From positions 13,516,001 through 13,580,000 of the forward strand of contig OX442319.1 in the NCBI GenBank assembly GCA_949358305.1: a DNA stretch of 64,000 nucleotides. Reading direction: 5' to 3'. Positions within the stretch are counted from its first letter, which is position 1. Each line of letters begins with the position of its first letter. Made by a program: the position numbers and the translations under genes. The notes under the pieces are model-generated. The model did not search any database. It was not told the DNA's origin and was given only the letters and a program-made list of their open reading frames with translations. Source of the DNA: Strigamia acuminata (lineage: Eukaryota > Arthropoda > Chilopoda > Geophilomorpha > Linotaeniidae). Shown piece by piece: positions 44,324 through 55,961 of this stretch.

Positions 44324-45729
44324 TTAAACGTTGGAACAATAAACCTGAAACAGAAATTTGAAATTGCAAACAAAGAAAAAAATCATACGTTAAACGCTTT
44401 TACGTACTTCAATCAAATTTTTGCGCAGGCATTGACGGTAAGTGTTAGGTTTCTGTTTTTGAAAGAAATTGATAAAATATAAAATAGTTTTAAAACTACA
44501 AACTCCGTACCTTTTCTGCTTCGACCGTTTCCGGTATACATTTTGTTAGAGCATCGACAATTACACTTTTTGTCTGAAATAGAAATATACTTTAACGCAA
44601 GGAACCACCTTAATTCAACCAACTCAACTCAACTCAACACAACACTCACAAAAATAAATATTTGTTTTAGAGTTTTTTTAGTATGTTTATATTTGTTTGA
44701 AAACTAATAAGGAACCAATCAGAATTGAATTGCGAGACCTCGACCCTGAACATGAACAAAGTTGTTGGATCATCTTCAAATTTGTTTTGAAATAGGCGAC
44801 AACCTTACATCCGGCCAATCAAAAGAATCAAAACACACATGTTCTAGTTTATGGCTGCCATTTTGATGATCCAACAACGTTGGTTCTTGTTCTGGATCGA
44901 GGTCTTGCCATTCAATTTTGATTGGTTTTTTTTTTTTATACTTTACTTCCAAGTGGGAAACCTTGACTATAAAAACCTTGTAGTGAGTTAGAGTATAGAA
45001 ACTTGGATTTGGGGCCATCCATAAATGGCTGATTTTACGATTTTTAGACCCCCTCCCCCCCCTTGTAACAAGGTTGTAACAAATCCACAAACCCCCCCTA
45101 GAATATTAATATTACGTAATAAAACTCACTACCCCCCCCCCCCAAAATAAAAATAAAAATTTTTACACAAATTTAAAATTTTTTACAAAAATTTAAAAAA
45201 AATTTTAAAAATTTTCACAAAAATTTAAAAAAATTTAAAAAAATTTCAAAAAATTTCAAAAATGTTAAAATAAATTTTGTTACGTAACATTATTAAGACC
45301 CCCCCCCCCCTCCCCGTCGTAACAAACCGTAACAAAATTTGAAACCCCCTCCCCCCCCCCCTCCAGGCGTTACGTAATTTATAGACGGCCCCTTTGAGTC
45401 AATTATCTCGTTCGTAAAGTGTACCTTTTCAGCCTTATCTGATTTGTCAACAAAAGAAAGATCCACTTTTTTTAATATGTCATCAATTGTGAGTTCCATT
45501 CCAGATTGAAGATCTTTGTTTATGCCAGCGAGTATTGTCGTAAACTGCTTCTTCTATTAATATTGCAAAAATTGTTGAAGCGTGAATTTGATTGGATTTT
45601 TAAATTACACATTCTTACCCCCAAAAAATCCATTAAAATAATTTTGCAGTTAACTTCAGGCTCAATTTCATCACTGGCGATTATTAGCAAAACTAATGCA
45701 GATAGAACTGTAAAAATCTTCAGCATCAT
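44324..45729 (-). CDS. Small secreted four-cysteine protein, copy B
   Basis: Exons 45619-45729, 45425-45553, 44511-44573, 44408-44452 and 44324-44344 give 122 aa, all introns in phase 0. Signal peptide MMLKIFTVLSALVLLIIAS; Cys in EVNCKII, LTKCIPETVEAEK, YRQCLRKNL and VYC. Exon 3 differs from copy A at one residue (TKSVIVDAL). The short last exon ends the protein at YCSNV. Intron 2 carries the conserved hairpin block and a later insertion (45011-45392) of a GGGGCC-ended element. An AATAAAG polyadenylation signal lies on the minus strand at about 44213, conserved downstream of C and D. Promoter landmarks: TATA at about 45815-45820 and CTAAAGATT repeats at 45855-45898. Confidence 0.75.
45011..45392. 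mobile_element. MITE with GGGGCCGTCCATAAATTACG-type ends, in gene B intron 2
   Basis: The left end GGGGCCATCCATAAAT and the right end TTTATAGACGGCCCC are inverted. The interior has runs of C and AAAATTTAAAA. A fuller relative lies at 52866-53183 and a truncated one at about 50720-50793. Relative to copies C and D it is a clean insertion in ...GTATTTGAGTC. Confidence 0.7.
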
Positions 45730-46333
45730 GGCTTCAATTTGTATAGACTAGGAGACAAGATGTATTAGTGAACGAACAGTAAAGCTCCGAATAAACGCCC
45801 AGGCATTTAATTTGTTATACCCTACTTTCTCAGACACCTATTTAGACCCAGGTTAATCTTTAGCAAATTTTTAGCAAATCTTTAGCGAATCTTTAGTCTT
45901 ATCACTGTGAGTCTGCTATTTAAACTTCATAAGACCCCTTAGTAAAATGTAATGATGTGGCAACTAATGGCAACATATGGCAGAAAAAACTCTTCATTCA
46001 GAGTTGAGGAAGCATCGCGACGAAACGGTCTTTTAGTCGTTTAGTCGTTTAGTCGACAAACGGCTTGTTGACCAAACCAATGCTCTGTCATTTAGTCGAC
46101 ATGCGTTTAGTCGACACACGTTTAGTCGACATGCTTTCCACGTGCGAATCGGTTGTTAGCTGATGTGGATGCCGAACCGTTCCTCGCCTGGTGGTAGGAT
46201 AATTACGTGATAGGTAGAGTCAACTGCAATGGTGTTCGAAATGAACCCATGTTCTCGCCTAGACTCTGGAGCTCGCACAGAGTTTTCAAAGCTAATCAGC
46301 CAACTAATCCAGTAGAGTCGTGGCACAAAAGAC
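45730..46333. repeat. Upstream region of gene B with CTAAAGATT motifs and TTTAGTCGAC repeats
   Basis: 45855-45898 holds four inverted copies of the CTAAAGATT(C/T)G core. 46025-46135 holds several TTTAGTCGAC(A) repeats that are absent from the other copies, presumably a separate transposon insertion. The rest is shared duplication sequence. Confidence 0.6.
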
Positions 46334-46754
46334 TACCGTCTTCCCTCGAATATAACGTCATGACGTTGTATTAAAGTTTTTTCGAAAATTGCCGTTTTCG
46401 AAAGTTTATGCCTTTTCTCGAATATAACGTCAGTTCGAATACAACGTCACTTCGAATACAACGTCATGACGTTATGTTCGAGTGCATTGACGGGTGCGAT
46501 GCCGGGAAGTGTTAAGGGTTGCGCTTTTTACGAATTTTACGAATTTGATACGTATTAAAACGAATTGGATACAAATTTTGTAATTAAAATTTTCAATCAA
46601 ATTTATTTTGCCAAATTGCATGATACTTTCTGATTTTTCAGAAGTTGCAAGAAAAAAATTGAATACAACGTCATGACGTTGTATTCGAATACAACGTCAG
46701 GTGTCGTTGTATTCGAACTCAACGTCATGACGTTATATTCGAGGGAAGACGGTA
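46334..46754. mobile_element. Palindromic element with TA-CCGTCTTCCCTCG ends
   Basis: Starts TACCGTCTTCCCTCGAATAT and ends in its inverted copy. The interior repeats AATACAACGTCA / TGACGTTGTATTCGAA in both directions. Non-coding. Flanked by TA on both sides, like 22721, 48964 and 58587. Confidence 0.75.
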
Positions 46755-47043
46755 ATCACTGTAGTCGGCACCAAACATGACGGCATTTTTAGAATGCTAG
46801 AAGCCTTGCGTCGACTAATTGTGCGTCTACTAAATAACACGTTCTCGCATGATATATTGATCGGTCTATCATGGAGTATACAGGAGAATGTGGAAATCTT
46901 TTTGGCTGAGAGCTACATTTTCGCATTGTGAGCAGTGTTAACGGTTAACATTTAGGTTTACCTTAATTAAATTGCTGATTGCGGTTTCACGTTGCAAAGC
47001 GAGCTTCTTGTGGAAAGAAAATGCTGCGTAGTAAATTTATACA

Positions 47044-47392
47044 CTAGTTGCAGTCAAAAAGGCAAATTTTAGACTCTGTAGTCCCATTGGTCGAGCCAGT
47101 TTACTACTAACTCCGGACTGTGTACTACTACTAGGAGAAGTAGTTTTGATTTTTATTTATTTTTGTGATTGTTATGACTACTTTAGTTAATGTAATTTTG
47201 ATTTTTCTTATTAAAAAAAGTTTTACGCATATAAAAATGTCAAACTCATGTTTGTTATTTTGAGTTTTTGACCATTGCCAAGGCAATTGATTACAATGTC
47301 TGTTTGGGTCTACTTTTCCGGATCACTACACCAGTAAACTGGCTCGACCAATGGGACTATAGAGTCTAATGTGCCTTTAGGACTGCAACTAG
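47044..47392. mobile_element. Inverted-repeat element with CTAGTTGCAGTC ends
   Basis: CTAGTTGCAGTC at 47044 and GACTGCAACTAG at 47381-47392 are inverted. Inside them TAGTCCCATTGGTCGAGCC is inverted too (47080 and 47340). It splits sequence that is continuous upstream of C and D. The window's first 54 bases are a fragment of this element. Confidence 0.6.
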
Positions 47393-48360
47393 AGTATAAA
47401 TATCACAGAATTTCATTGCGTTCCAGGTGACAATAAAAGTTAATTAGCAAATGGTTTAAGTATTGAATGCCAGTTTTATTGAACTGGAGAAAAAGAGTAT
47501 TTTTTATTTATATAAATAAATTAGAAGTGCAATTTTAATATTTCTAATAATTATTATTATAAATTATAAATTATAAATTCTGTTATTTATTTCTCCGTTG
47601 AAAATGTTTTTGAGTTTTCAGTGATTTTCTAGTTATTTATCAATAATTTTAATTTTAAAGTTTAAAATTATAAATTTGTTTCTAATTGACATAAATATAA
47701 ATTTAACAATTGAGAAATATTTTTTTGAAATTGATAAAATATTTTATCATGTGAAGCTTTTATAAACTGTTTATTTTTTCCGCTCATTAAAAATTCAATC
47801 AACAATTATGGTTGATTGAATTTTTAACGACTGCATTGCTCATAAAAATTTAGACGTTTCTCAAAATTAACGTCAAAGCCAAAACAAATTTTAATTTTAA
47901 TATTAAATAATTAAAGGAACATTTTTAAAAATATTGCTTTATACTAACCCTTGCCTCGGAGGAGTAAGATTATGTGGGCGGGGACCACATGTGCACATTG
48001 CAAGTGTGCACCGAAATCAATTGCGCACATCAATTCTGCACGTTGCAAATGCGCTGTCTCATGTGCGCAAATTGCAAATGTGCACGTCCTAAATGTGCTC
48101 GTCTTAAATGCGCACTGATTAAAATTAAATCAAATAAAATAAAAATGAAATAGGTTTATTTAAAATTAAACATTAAGTATCAAATAATAAAAATAAAAAA
48201 TGGGTTTCAAATAAATGATCACACACATAAGAACATGATGCAGTTTCCACTTAATATTTATCTGCCAACATGTATATTTTCGATTTTTTTGCAAATACTC
48301 TTCAAACTTTTATCTTGACTTTGAGTGATTTTTTGCACTACCAGGTCTGCAGACATGCAG
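47393..48360. other. Duplicated AT-rich intergenic sequence
   Basis: 47393-47950 is shared with 51950-52680 and 56480-57000 (AATGCCAGTTTTATTGCACT..., and the short palindrome TTCAATCAACAATTATGGTTGA...). 47985-48115 holds GTGCACATTGCAA-type repeats. No gene seen. Confidence 0.6.
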
Positions 48361-48881
48361 TGAGTTTGCCATTGCCAATTGTTCCTTATAATTATGAGTT
48401 ACAAGCTCATAATTATAATTATAATTCCTTCTTGAAATAGGCACTTGCGGTGCAATAAATATATTTTGTGAATTATACTTATAAATTCCATGTAATGGTA
48501 GAACAAATCCCTATGCAAAAGAAAATGAAAATCTGTAGTTTTACTAATTTGACAGTTTTCAGACATGAAATTGTCATCCAGTTTATTTATTTGCTTACCT
48601 GGAATGATTTTAGTTGTTTCTATCCTTCGATGGCAGAAAGAAATTGTGATTGAGGCTGAATGTTGAAACAGGTCAGGCAGCCATTTTGAATTTCCATTAG
48701 CACCATCAGCTCCATTTGCAATAGTGGGAGGAGCTTCAAATAGTGGTAAGCGATCTGATTGGCTCCCTTATTTTACAAAATAGTGTAAAAGTTGAGGAGT
48801 TACGTTATGTTATAAGTCTATTTTTATAATTATGAGCTTGTAACTCATAATTATAAGGAACAATTGGCAACCGCAAACTCA
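48361..48881. mobile_element. Fold-back element with nested palindromic arms
   Basis: Arms of about 60 bp (TGAGTTTGC...CCAATTGTTCC, then TTATAATTATGAGTTACAAG...) recur inverted at 48820-48881. Each arm contains its own palindrome around TTACAAG. The interior has no convincing ORF. Confidence 0.6.
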
Positions 48882-48963
48882 GCAGTTTCTAATCATTTAT
48901 ATTTGTCCCAGTTGTTGGTTAATTGGTTTTATAATTGATTAGTTTCGTAACTATGGAAATGCA

Positions 48964-49136
48964 TACCGTACTGCCTCATTTAAACGCCCGGGCGTTTAAT
49001 TCTGTTTTTGGGCCGACCCCCTCCCGGTAAAGTCGGTTCGGGGCGGCGCACGGTGCAATAAGCGCCGCCCAACCCCCGGCATTTATTCGGTCCCGGCGTC
49101 TAAATGAACCCAGGCGTTAAATGAGGCAGTACGGTA
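48964..49136. mobile_element. Palindromic element with TA-CCGTACTGCCTC ends
   Basis: 173 bp; TACCGTACTGCCTCATTTAA at the left and its inverse at the right. The interior is GC-rich (GGGCGGCGCACG). Flanked by TA. Confidence 0.75.
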
Positions 49137-49574
49137 TATACTAAATTGAACTGTTAGAAATAAAACAATAGTCATTTGTGTGAATGTTTGTAATGGAAAA
49201 CGTGTACATTTCTTTTCATAATCAGGGTTAATTTGGACTGAATTACAATACCAGTTATATGAAATGGTGCTCTGGACTCGTCTGCTTGACTCTGTAATCT
49301 GTATTTGAGGTATTTTCGTTTTAAAAGTTTAATTATTGGTGATTTCGAGTCATTTGTTGGTCTTTAACATTAGGCATGTTTGTTAAATTTTCCAAACATG
49401 AAAATCACTTCTCAATGTATTGGATGAGCACTAGTGGGTTTAGAGAAGAGGGGACAGTGTTGTCATTAATTATAAATTCAAAATTCAAAAATTTTCTGTG
49501 TTTGATTGAATACTTTTTTCCAAGGTTTGTTGTGATCGAATACTTTTTTCCTCAAGAGTGTCAACAACCTGTAA

Positions 49575-49930
49575 TGCTGGGCGCAGACATACCGCGATTT
49601 CGCGTCGCGTCGCAATCGCGTTGCCATTGCGCATGCCCAGATGACGTCATTTCCTTCGTGCCGGTTGGAAATCTACTTTGCGAAATAGTACTTGTCCCAG
49701 GTACTATTTCGCCCGCGATTTATGTTGCAGCCAATCCCGTGAGCTGATTGAAATGACGTCATTTCATCAACATTTTTGGTTGCTGTGTGAATGCTGTGGA
49801 ATGACGTCATAAGTTTGAATTTGCAGAGCTGAAATAGCTACATGTGTGTAGCACTGCGTGCGGTTCACAGCGCGATTTCGCTAGTGAAATCGCATCGCGA
49901 CGCGAAATCGCGGCATGTCTGCGCCCAGCA
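49575..49930. mobile_element. PIF/Harbinger-like MITE containing TGAC GTCA sites
   Basis: The ends TGCTGGGCGCAGACAT and ATGTCTGCGCCCAGCA are inverted, flanked by TAA on both sides (a 3-bp TWA duplication typical of PIF/Harbinger). The subterminal part is CCGCGATTTCGCG. Three TGACGTCA palindromes lie inside (about 49641, 49754 and 49803). Confidence 0.65.
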
Positions 49931-50204
49931 TAACTATTTTAAATTTTGTTTAATTTTTTTTCAATTGCTACTAAATTGTTTCATTTGGCTTGGTCTTTTC
50001 AGTGAATAAAATGTTTTGTATATAAATTATTACTTACGTTAGACTGAAAAAAAAAAGATTTTGGATTCAGATCATCTCATGTGATGACTGATCGAATACT
50101 TTTTGCCAGGGGTTGTAACTTTCATCCACTTATTAAGATAGTTTTTCTTTATTACACAAATAAGTTGTTTACAAGATAATCATATTTGGTTCATTTAGGC
50201 GCTA

Positions 50205-51401
50205 TCAGGTGGCGTAATTACCGGTCCAACGGCTATTAGTGTTTATTTCCATTCTAGAGAATTCATATAAACAATAATCCTGAAACATAAATTTTAAATT
50301 TTAAAAAAGAAAAAAATTATACGTTAAACACTTTACTTACGATAAGGAAATGTTTGCGCAGGCATTCACGGTAAGTGTTAGATTTCTGTTTTTGAAAGAA
50401 ATTGATAAAATATAAAACAGTTTTAAAACAACAAACTCTGTACCTTTTCCGCTTCGACCGTTTCCTGTATACATTTTGTTAGAGCATCGACAATTACACT
50501 TTTTGTCTGAAATAGAAATATACTTTAACGTAAGGCTTTAACTCAACTCAACACTCACAAAAATAAAGATTTGTTTAAAATAAATTTGAATCAATGGGTT
50601 GTGAAAAGTATCAGGTTTTACCGCGACGTCGTAATATGGGCTAATATTCGTATTCCAAAAATCATATAAAAAATTACTATATTTTAATTATTTAAAATTT
50701 AAATTTTTTTTTTTTACATGGAAGGTAACAAAATTTGAAACCCCCTTCTCCCCCCCCCCCTTGGTGCGTTACATAATTTATGGACAGCCCCTAAAGAACC
50801 AATCAGAATTGAATTACAAGACCTCGATCCAGAACATAAACCAAGTTGACGACAAAATTACATTCGGCCAATCAGGAGCGACTTCAACACACGTGTTCTA
50901 GTTTATGGCCGCCATTTTGATGATCCCACAACTTTGGTTCTTGTTCTGGATCGAGGTCTTGCCATTCAATTTTGATTGGTTTTTTTTTTTTTTACTTTAC
51001 TTCCAAGTGGGAAACCTTGACTATAAAAACCTTGTAGTGAGTCAGAGTGTAGAAACTTGTATTTGAGTCAATTATCTCGTTCGTAAAGTGTACCTTTTCA
51101 GCCTTTTCTGATTTGTCAACAAAAGAAAGATCCAATTTGTTTAATATGTCATCAATTGTGAGTTCCATTCCAGATTGAAGTTTATCGTTTATTTCAGGCA
51201 ACATTTTCTTAATCTGCTTCCGCTATTAATATTGCAAAAGATATTGAAGCGTGAATTTAATTGGATTTTTAAATTATACATTCTTACAATGAAAAAGCTC
51301 AATAAAACAATTCCGCAGTCAACTCCATTCTTTCTTCTTTCTTTGCTAGCGATTACTAGCAAAATTAATGCAGATAGGACTACAAAAATCTTCAGCGTCA
51401 T
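50205..51401 (-). CDS. Small secreted four-cysteine protein, copy C
   Basis: Exons 51288-51401, 51094-51222, 50444-50506, 50341-50385 and 50205-50279 give 141 aa, all introns in phase 0. Signal peptide MTLKIFVVLSALILLVIAS followed by a basic KERRKNG, then Cys in GVDCGIV, LTKCIQETVEAEK, YRECLRKH and DYC. Compared with the other copies, the last exon is extended (YCLYEFSRMEINTNSRW...) because the stop codon is shifted. Intron 2 has the hairpin block and a fragment of the GGGGCC element. CTAAAGATT motifs lie at 51528-51562, TATA at about 51490. Function unknown. Confidence 0.75.
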
Positions 51402-51789
51402 GGTTTCAATTTGTGTATACACTAGGAGACAAGATGTATTAGTAAACGAACAGTAAAGCTCCGAATAAACGCCGAGGCATTTAATTTTCTTATACCCTAT
51501 TTTCTTAAACACCTATTTCGACCCACGCGAATCTTTAGCAAGTCTTTAGCGAATCTTTAATCTTATCACTGTGAGTGAGCTATTTAAACTTCGTAAGACC
51601 CCTTAGTTAAATATAATGGATGATGTGGCAACTAATGGCAACATATGGCAGAAAAAACTACTCTTTCAGAGTTCAGGAAGCATATGTTGGGACAAATATT
51701 ATTTGTATTATGATTAGACATTATTAAGTAATATCTATGATTATTAGCGCGTGATGTATTGATCTGTCAATCATGGAGTATACAGGAGA

Positions 51790-51948
51790 ACACTCAACGC
51801 CAAGCTTAAAAAGGTTGGATTTACTCGATTATTGGTAGAACCTTGTGTGTATTTATATAGAAGAAGGGAACAAGTCATTATAATGGCAGTTTATGTTGAT
51901 GACTTGCCAGTAATAACAAATGCTATTGACTTATTGGATTCTGCGTAG
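51790..51948 (+). pseudogene. Ty1/copia reverse transcriptase fragment (YVDD box)
   Basis: A 52-codon frame reads NAKLKKVGFTRL, then VEPCVYLYRRREQVIIMAVY and VDDLPVITN, the copia RT region around the catalytic YVDD. It stops at TAG (51946). Flanks on both sides are duplication-unit sequence, so a short piece of a copia element was captured here. Confidence 0.75.
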
Positions 51949-54070
51949 CATATTTAAATATCACAGAATTTCATTGCGTTCCTTGGTGACAATAAAAGTT
52001 AATTAGCAAATGGTTTAAGTATTGAATGCCAGTTTTATTGCACTGGAGAAAAAGAGTATTTATTTTTTATACTTATAAATAAATCAGAAGTGTAATTTTA
52101 ATATTTATAATAATTATTATTATAAATTATAAATTATAAATTCTGTTATTTATTTCTACGTTGAAATGTTTTTGAGTTTTCAGTGATTTTCTAGTTATTT
52201 ATCAGTAATTTTAATTTGCTATCAGAATTATTTATAAGTTATAAGGTTTTATATGTAATCTCAACATATCTAATAAATTTTAACATCCGGAGAAATTTGA
52301 TTAATTTATTTTAATGTTTTATGTTATATTTGATTTCAATCCTTTTTGTAAAAAATGTTTTTTTTTATATAGTTTTAATTTTTTAATTTTAATTTTTTAA
52401 ATATTTATTTTGTGAATAAAAAGTTTAAAATTATAAATTTGTTCTTTATTGACATAAATCTAAATTTAACAATTGAGAAATATTTTTTTTAAATTTATAA
52501 AATATTTTATCATGTGAAACATTTTATAAACTCTTTATTTTTTCCGGTCATTAAAAAATTCAATCAACAATTATGGTTGATTGAATTTTTAACGACTGCA
52601 TTTCTCTGAAAAATTTAGACGTTTCTCAAAATTAACGTCAAAGCCGAAACAAATTTTGCTTTATATTAACCCTCAGAGGAGTAAGGTGGGACGGTTGTAA
52701 AACCGTGTAGTTATGAATGTTCACGTCAGATGGCGCTGATACATTCTAGCATGTAGTTCGAAAGATATATGAATGCTTTAAGATATTAAGTGTTGGTTGT
52801 AGTTTATTTGATGAAATAAACTAGGCAGTTATTATGAAGAATATTGATTCTATCGAATCCAATAAGGGGCCGTCCATAAATTACGTAACGCCAATTTTGG
52901 GCATTTTAGACCCCCTCCCCCCCTCTGTAACAAGGCAGTAACAAATTCCCAAACCCCCACCCCCCTAATTACGTAATAAAACTGAAATCACCCCCCCCCC
53001 CCCAAAAAATTTTCAAAAATCAGTCTCAAAACTGCGATATTTTCAATTTTAAAACATTAAAAAAAAATTTTTCAAGGACCGTAACATTATTGAGAACCCC
53101 CCTCTCCCTTACTAATGACCCGTAACAAAATCTGAAACCCCCTCCCCCCCCCTTGGAGCGTTACGTAATTTATGGACGGCCCCTAATAAGTACTAAGTTA
53201 TACTTACCGGAAGTAGTGACCAGTTGGACACCAGGTGGAGATTTGATCTTATCTCCAAGGAAGGCATCCTATTGGATGCTCCTAATCCTTCTGTTCTCAA
53301 GAACATATACAAGCTCTGGTTTTCACCAGAAAGCTGCTGTTTGTGTTGTTCTTGTTTCCTATGATTCTTTGAGCACACATTCAGTCAGACAGTTGATTAC
53401 TCACGTCGATTGTCTTTAAACCAGCTTGTATATACGCTTCTAAACCAGCTTGTATACCTGCTTTTACCGGGATGGTAACCCCGTGAACGGTTAATACCGT
53501 GTTAAACAAATACCGGTACCCAGCGGATGGTAACCCCGATAACGGCTAAACACCGTGATAAGCAAATACCCGGCCATGGATCACACGATCCTTCGATTGT
53601 AAGGCTGTTCATGGCGGATGGAGGTTTCCTCCCGCAATGGTTGAGCGCCATTGTGACTGACCCCGCCGACATTCGAATTATATCTAATATTTAATACTTC
53701 TTTATTTCTGTTTTCCGTAGCTTAAGAATTGTTTGATTCTTATTACATCGATTGAATAATCGATGGTTTAGATCCCGGTGATGCGGAGAATTCTCCGGAT
53801 ATAATTATCGTAATAATTATTCCGGCCAATACAAATAAAATACTAAATTATATATAGGACTAATGCCGACACGTGGCCAGTTAATCATCAATTTAAAAGT
53901 TGACCACAATGGTCCTGAAATAATATCAATACGGTTAAGCTGATCCTTGGTCCGGACGCGGGTTAACTTCCTATTGCTATACGGAAGTACAGTTGTCATC
54001 TGGCCGGTCTGGCTGCGTCCTCGAGCCCTGGTCGACATCGCGTGTTCCTGGTCGTGTAATGCAAAAGTAA
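51949..54070. other. Duplicated and transposon-rich intergenic sequence
   Basis: 51949-52680 duplicates 47393-47950. A GGGGCC-ended MITE lies at 52866-53183. 53190-54070 is a unique block with repeated GATGGTAACCCCG / ACGGTTAATACCGTG phrases, possibly a worn LTR. No supported gene. Confidence 0.5.
52866..53183. mobile_element. MITE with GGGGCCGTCCATAAATTACG ends
   Basis: 318 bp with inverted ends GGGGCCGTCCATAAATTACG and CGTAATTTATGGACGGCCCC. The interior has C-runs and AAAAATTTT. Similar flanking AATAAG on both sides suggests a short target duplication. Confidence 0.75.
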
Positions 54071-54187
54071 CTTCATCCACTTATTAAGATAGTTTTTCTT
54101 TATTGCACAAATAAGTTGTTTACAAGCTATTCATAAGTTATTTGGCTGATTTAGGCGCTAGCAGGTGGTGTAATTGATCGTTCATGA

Positions 54188-55961
54188 TTAAAATGCGTAG
54201 TTTATTGAGAGATTTGAACAATAAACCTGAAACAGAAATTTGAAATTGCAAACAAAGAAAAAAAATCATACGTTAAACACTTTTACGTACGTCAACCAAA
54301 TTTTTGCGCAGGCATTGACGGTAAGTGTCACGTCTCTGTTTTTGAAAGAAATTGAGAAAATATGAAACAGTTTTAAAACTACAAACTCCGTACCTTTTCT
54401 GCTTCGACCGTTTCCGGTATACATTTTGTTAGAGCATCGACAATTACTTTTTTTGTCTGAAATAGAAATATACTTTAACGCAAGGAACAACCTCAACTCA
54501 ACTCACCACAACACTCACAAAAATAAAGATTTGTTTTAGAGTTTTTAAATGCAGCTAGTATGTTTATATTTGTTTGAAAAGTAATAAGGAACCTCTCAGA
54601 ATTGAATTGCGAGACCTCGATCCTGAACATGAACCAAGTTGTTGGATCATCTTCAAAACACTCAAAACACACACGTTCTAATTTATGGCCGCCATTTTGA
54701 TGATTCAACAACTTTGGTTCTTGTTCTGGATCGAGGTCTTGCCATTCAATTTTGATTGGTTTTCTTTTTTTTTACTTTCGTACTTCCAAGTGGGAACCCT
54801 CGACTATAAAAGCCTTGTAGTGAGTTATACAGGGTGGACAAAAAGTATGGTTCACAGTAAATAATTCCCAAACTGTTCTAGATGTTGATTCAGCAAAATG
54901 ACTGTAAAGGTAGTATGTCGGGGGAAATCCAATTATGACATCCAATTTGACCTCTGAGGTCATCTTCAAGGTCATCCATATTGTAACTCGAGAACCGTGA
55001 CAGATAGAGCAAAAATGTGAATTAGAAAGTTGTAGAGCACCATCCAATTAGTCTAGAACTGTTCTTAAAAAAATTATTTCTTACTGAAAAGTTTTGAGAA
55101 AAAAGGTCTGAAACATTAGTCTACTCAGCTTTATAACCTAAAAGTATCATGTTGGAATGTATTTCCAAAATAAATTATTTCTTTTCTTTTGTGTTTCCTC
55201 TCTTCCACTTACAAGTATGACCGAATAAGGTGTCCTAATTGAGGATTAGCTTGGTTGCCTCAATAGTTTTAGGTTACAAAGCTGAGTTACAATGCTGAGT
55301 AGACTAATGTTTCAGACCTTTTTTCTCAAAACTTTTCAGTAAGAAATAATTTTTTTAAGAACAGTTCTAGACTAATTGGATGATGCTCTACAACTTTCTA
55401 ATTCACTTTTTTGCTCTACCTGTCACGGTTCTCGAGTTACAATATTGATGACCTTGAAGATGACCTCAGAGGTCAAATTGGATGTCATAATTGGATTTCC
55501 CCCAACATACTACCCTTACAATCATTTTGCTGAATCAACATCTAGAACAGTTTGGGAATTATTTACTGTGAACCATACTTTTTGTCCACCCTGTATATGA
55601 GTTAGAGTGTAGAAACTTGTATTTGAGTCAATTATCTCGTTCGTAAAGTTTACCTTTTCATCCTTTTCTGATTTGCCAATGAAAGAAAGATCCACTTTGT
55701 TTAGTATGTCATCAATTGTGAGGTCCTTTCCAGATTGAAGGTCCTTGTTTATGCCATCGAGTATTGTCTTAAACTGCTTGTTCTATTAATATTGCACAAA
55801 TTATTGAAGCGTGAATTTGATTGGATTTTTAAATTACACATTCTTACCCCCAAAAACTCAATTAAAATTATTTTGCAGTTAAATTCAGGCTCAGGCTCAT
55901 CGTCTTCGCTGGCGATTACTAGCAAAACTAATGCAGATAGAAGTGCAAAAATCTTCAGCAT
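54188..55961 (-). CDS. Small secreted four-cysteine protein, copy D
   Basis: Exons 55848-55961, 55654-55782, 54394-54456, 54291-54335 and 54188-54226 give 129 aa, all introns in phase 0. Signal peptide MLKIFALLSALVLLVIAS; Cys in EFNCKII, LTKCIPETVEAEK, YRQCLRKNL and VYC. The first of the two Met codons seen in A and B has become GTG, so translation must start at the second. Exon 2 differs most (SGKDLTIDDILNKVDLSFIG). Intron 2 contains the hairpin block and, as a later insertion, the 772-bp fold-back element at 54826-55597. Two CTAAAGATT cores lie upstream (about 56090-56113). Confidence 0.75.
54826..55597. mobile_element. 772-bp fold-back element in gene D intron 2
   Basis: Inverted arms of about 310 bp with ends TATACAGGGTGGAC and GTCCACCCTGTATA, flanked by the direct repeat TGAGT (54821-54825 and 55598-55602). 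Removing the element and one repeat restores the sequence of copies B and C exactly (GTAGTGAGTTAGAGT). No transposase seen; mobilised by another element. Confidence 0.88.

Noticed and set aside
46025-46135. TTTAGTCGAC repeats as a recombinase site
   Set aside because: Short, imperfect and probably part of a transposon end; no partner gene nearby.
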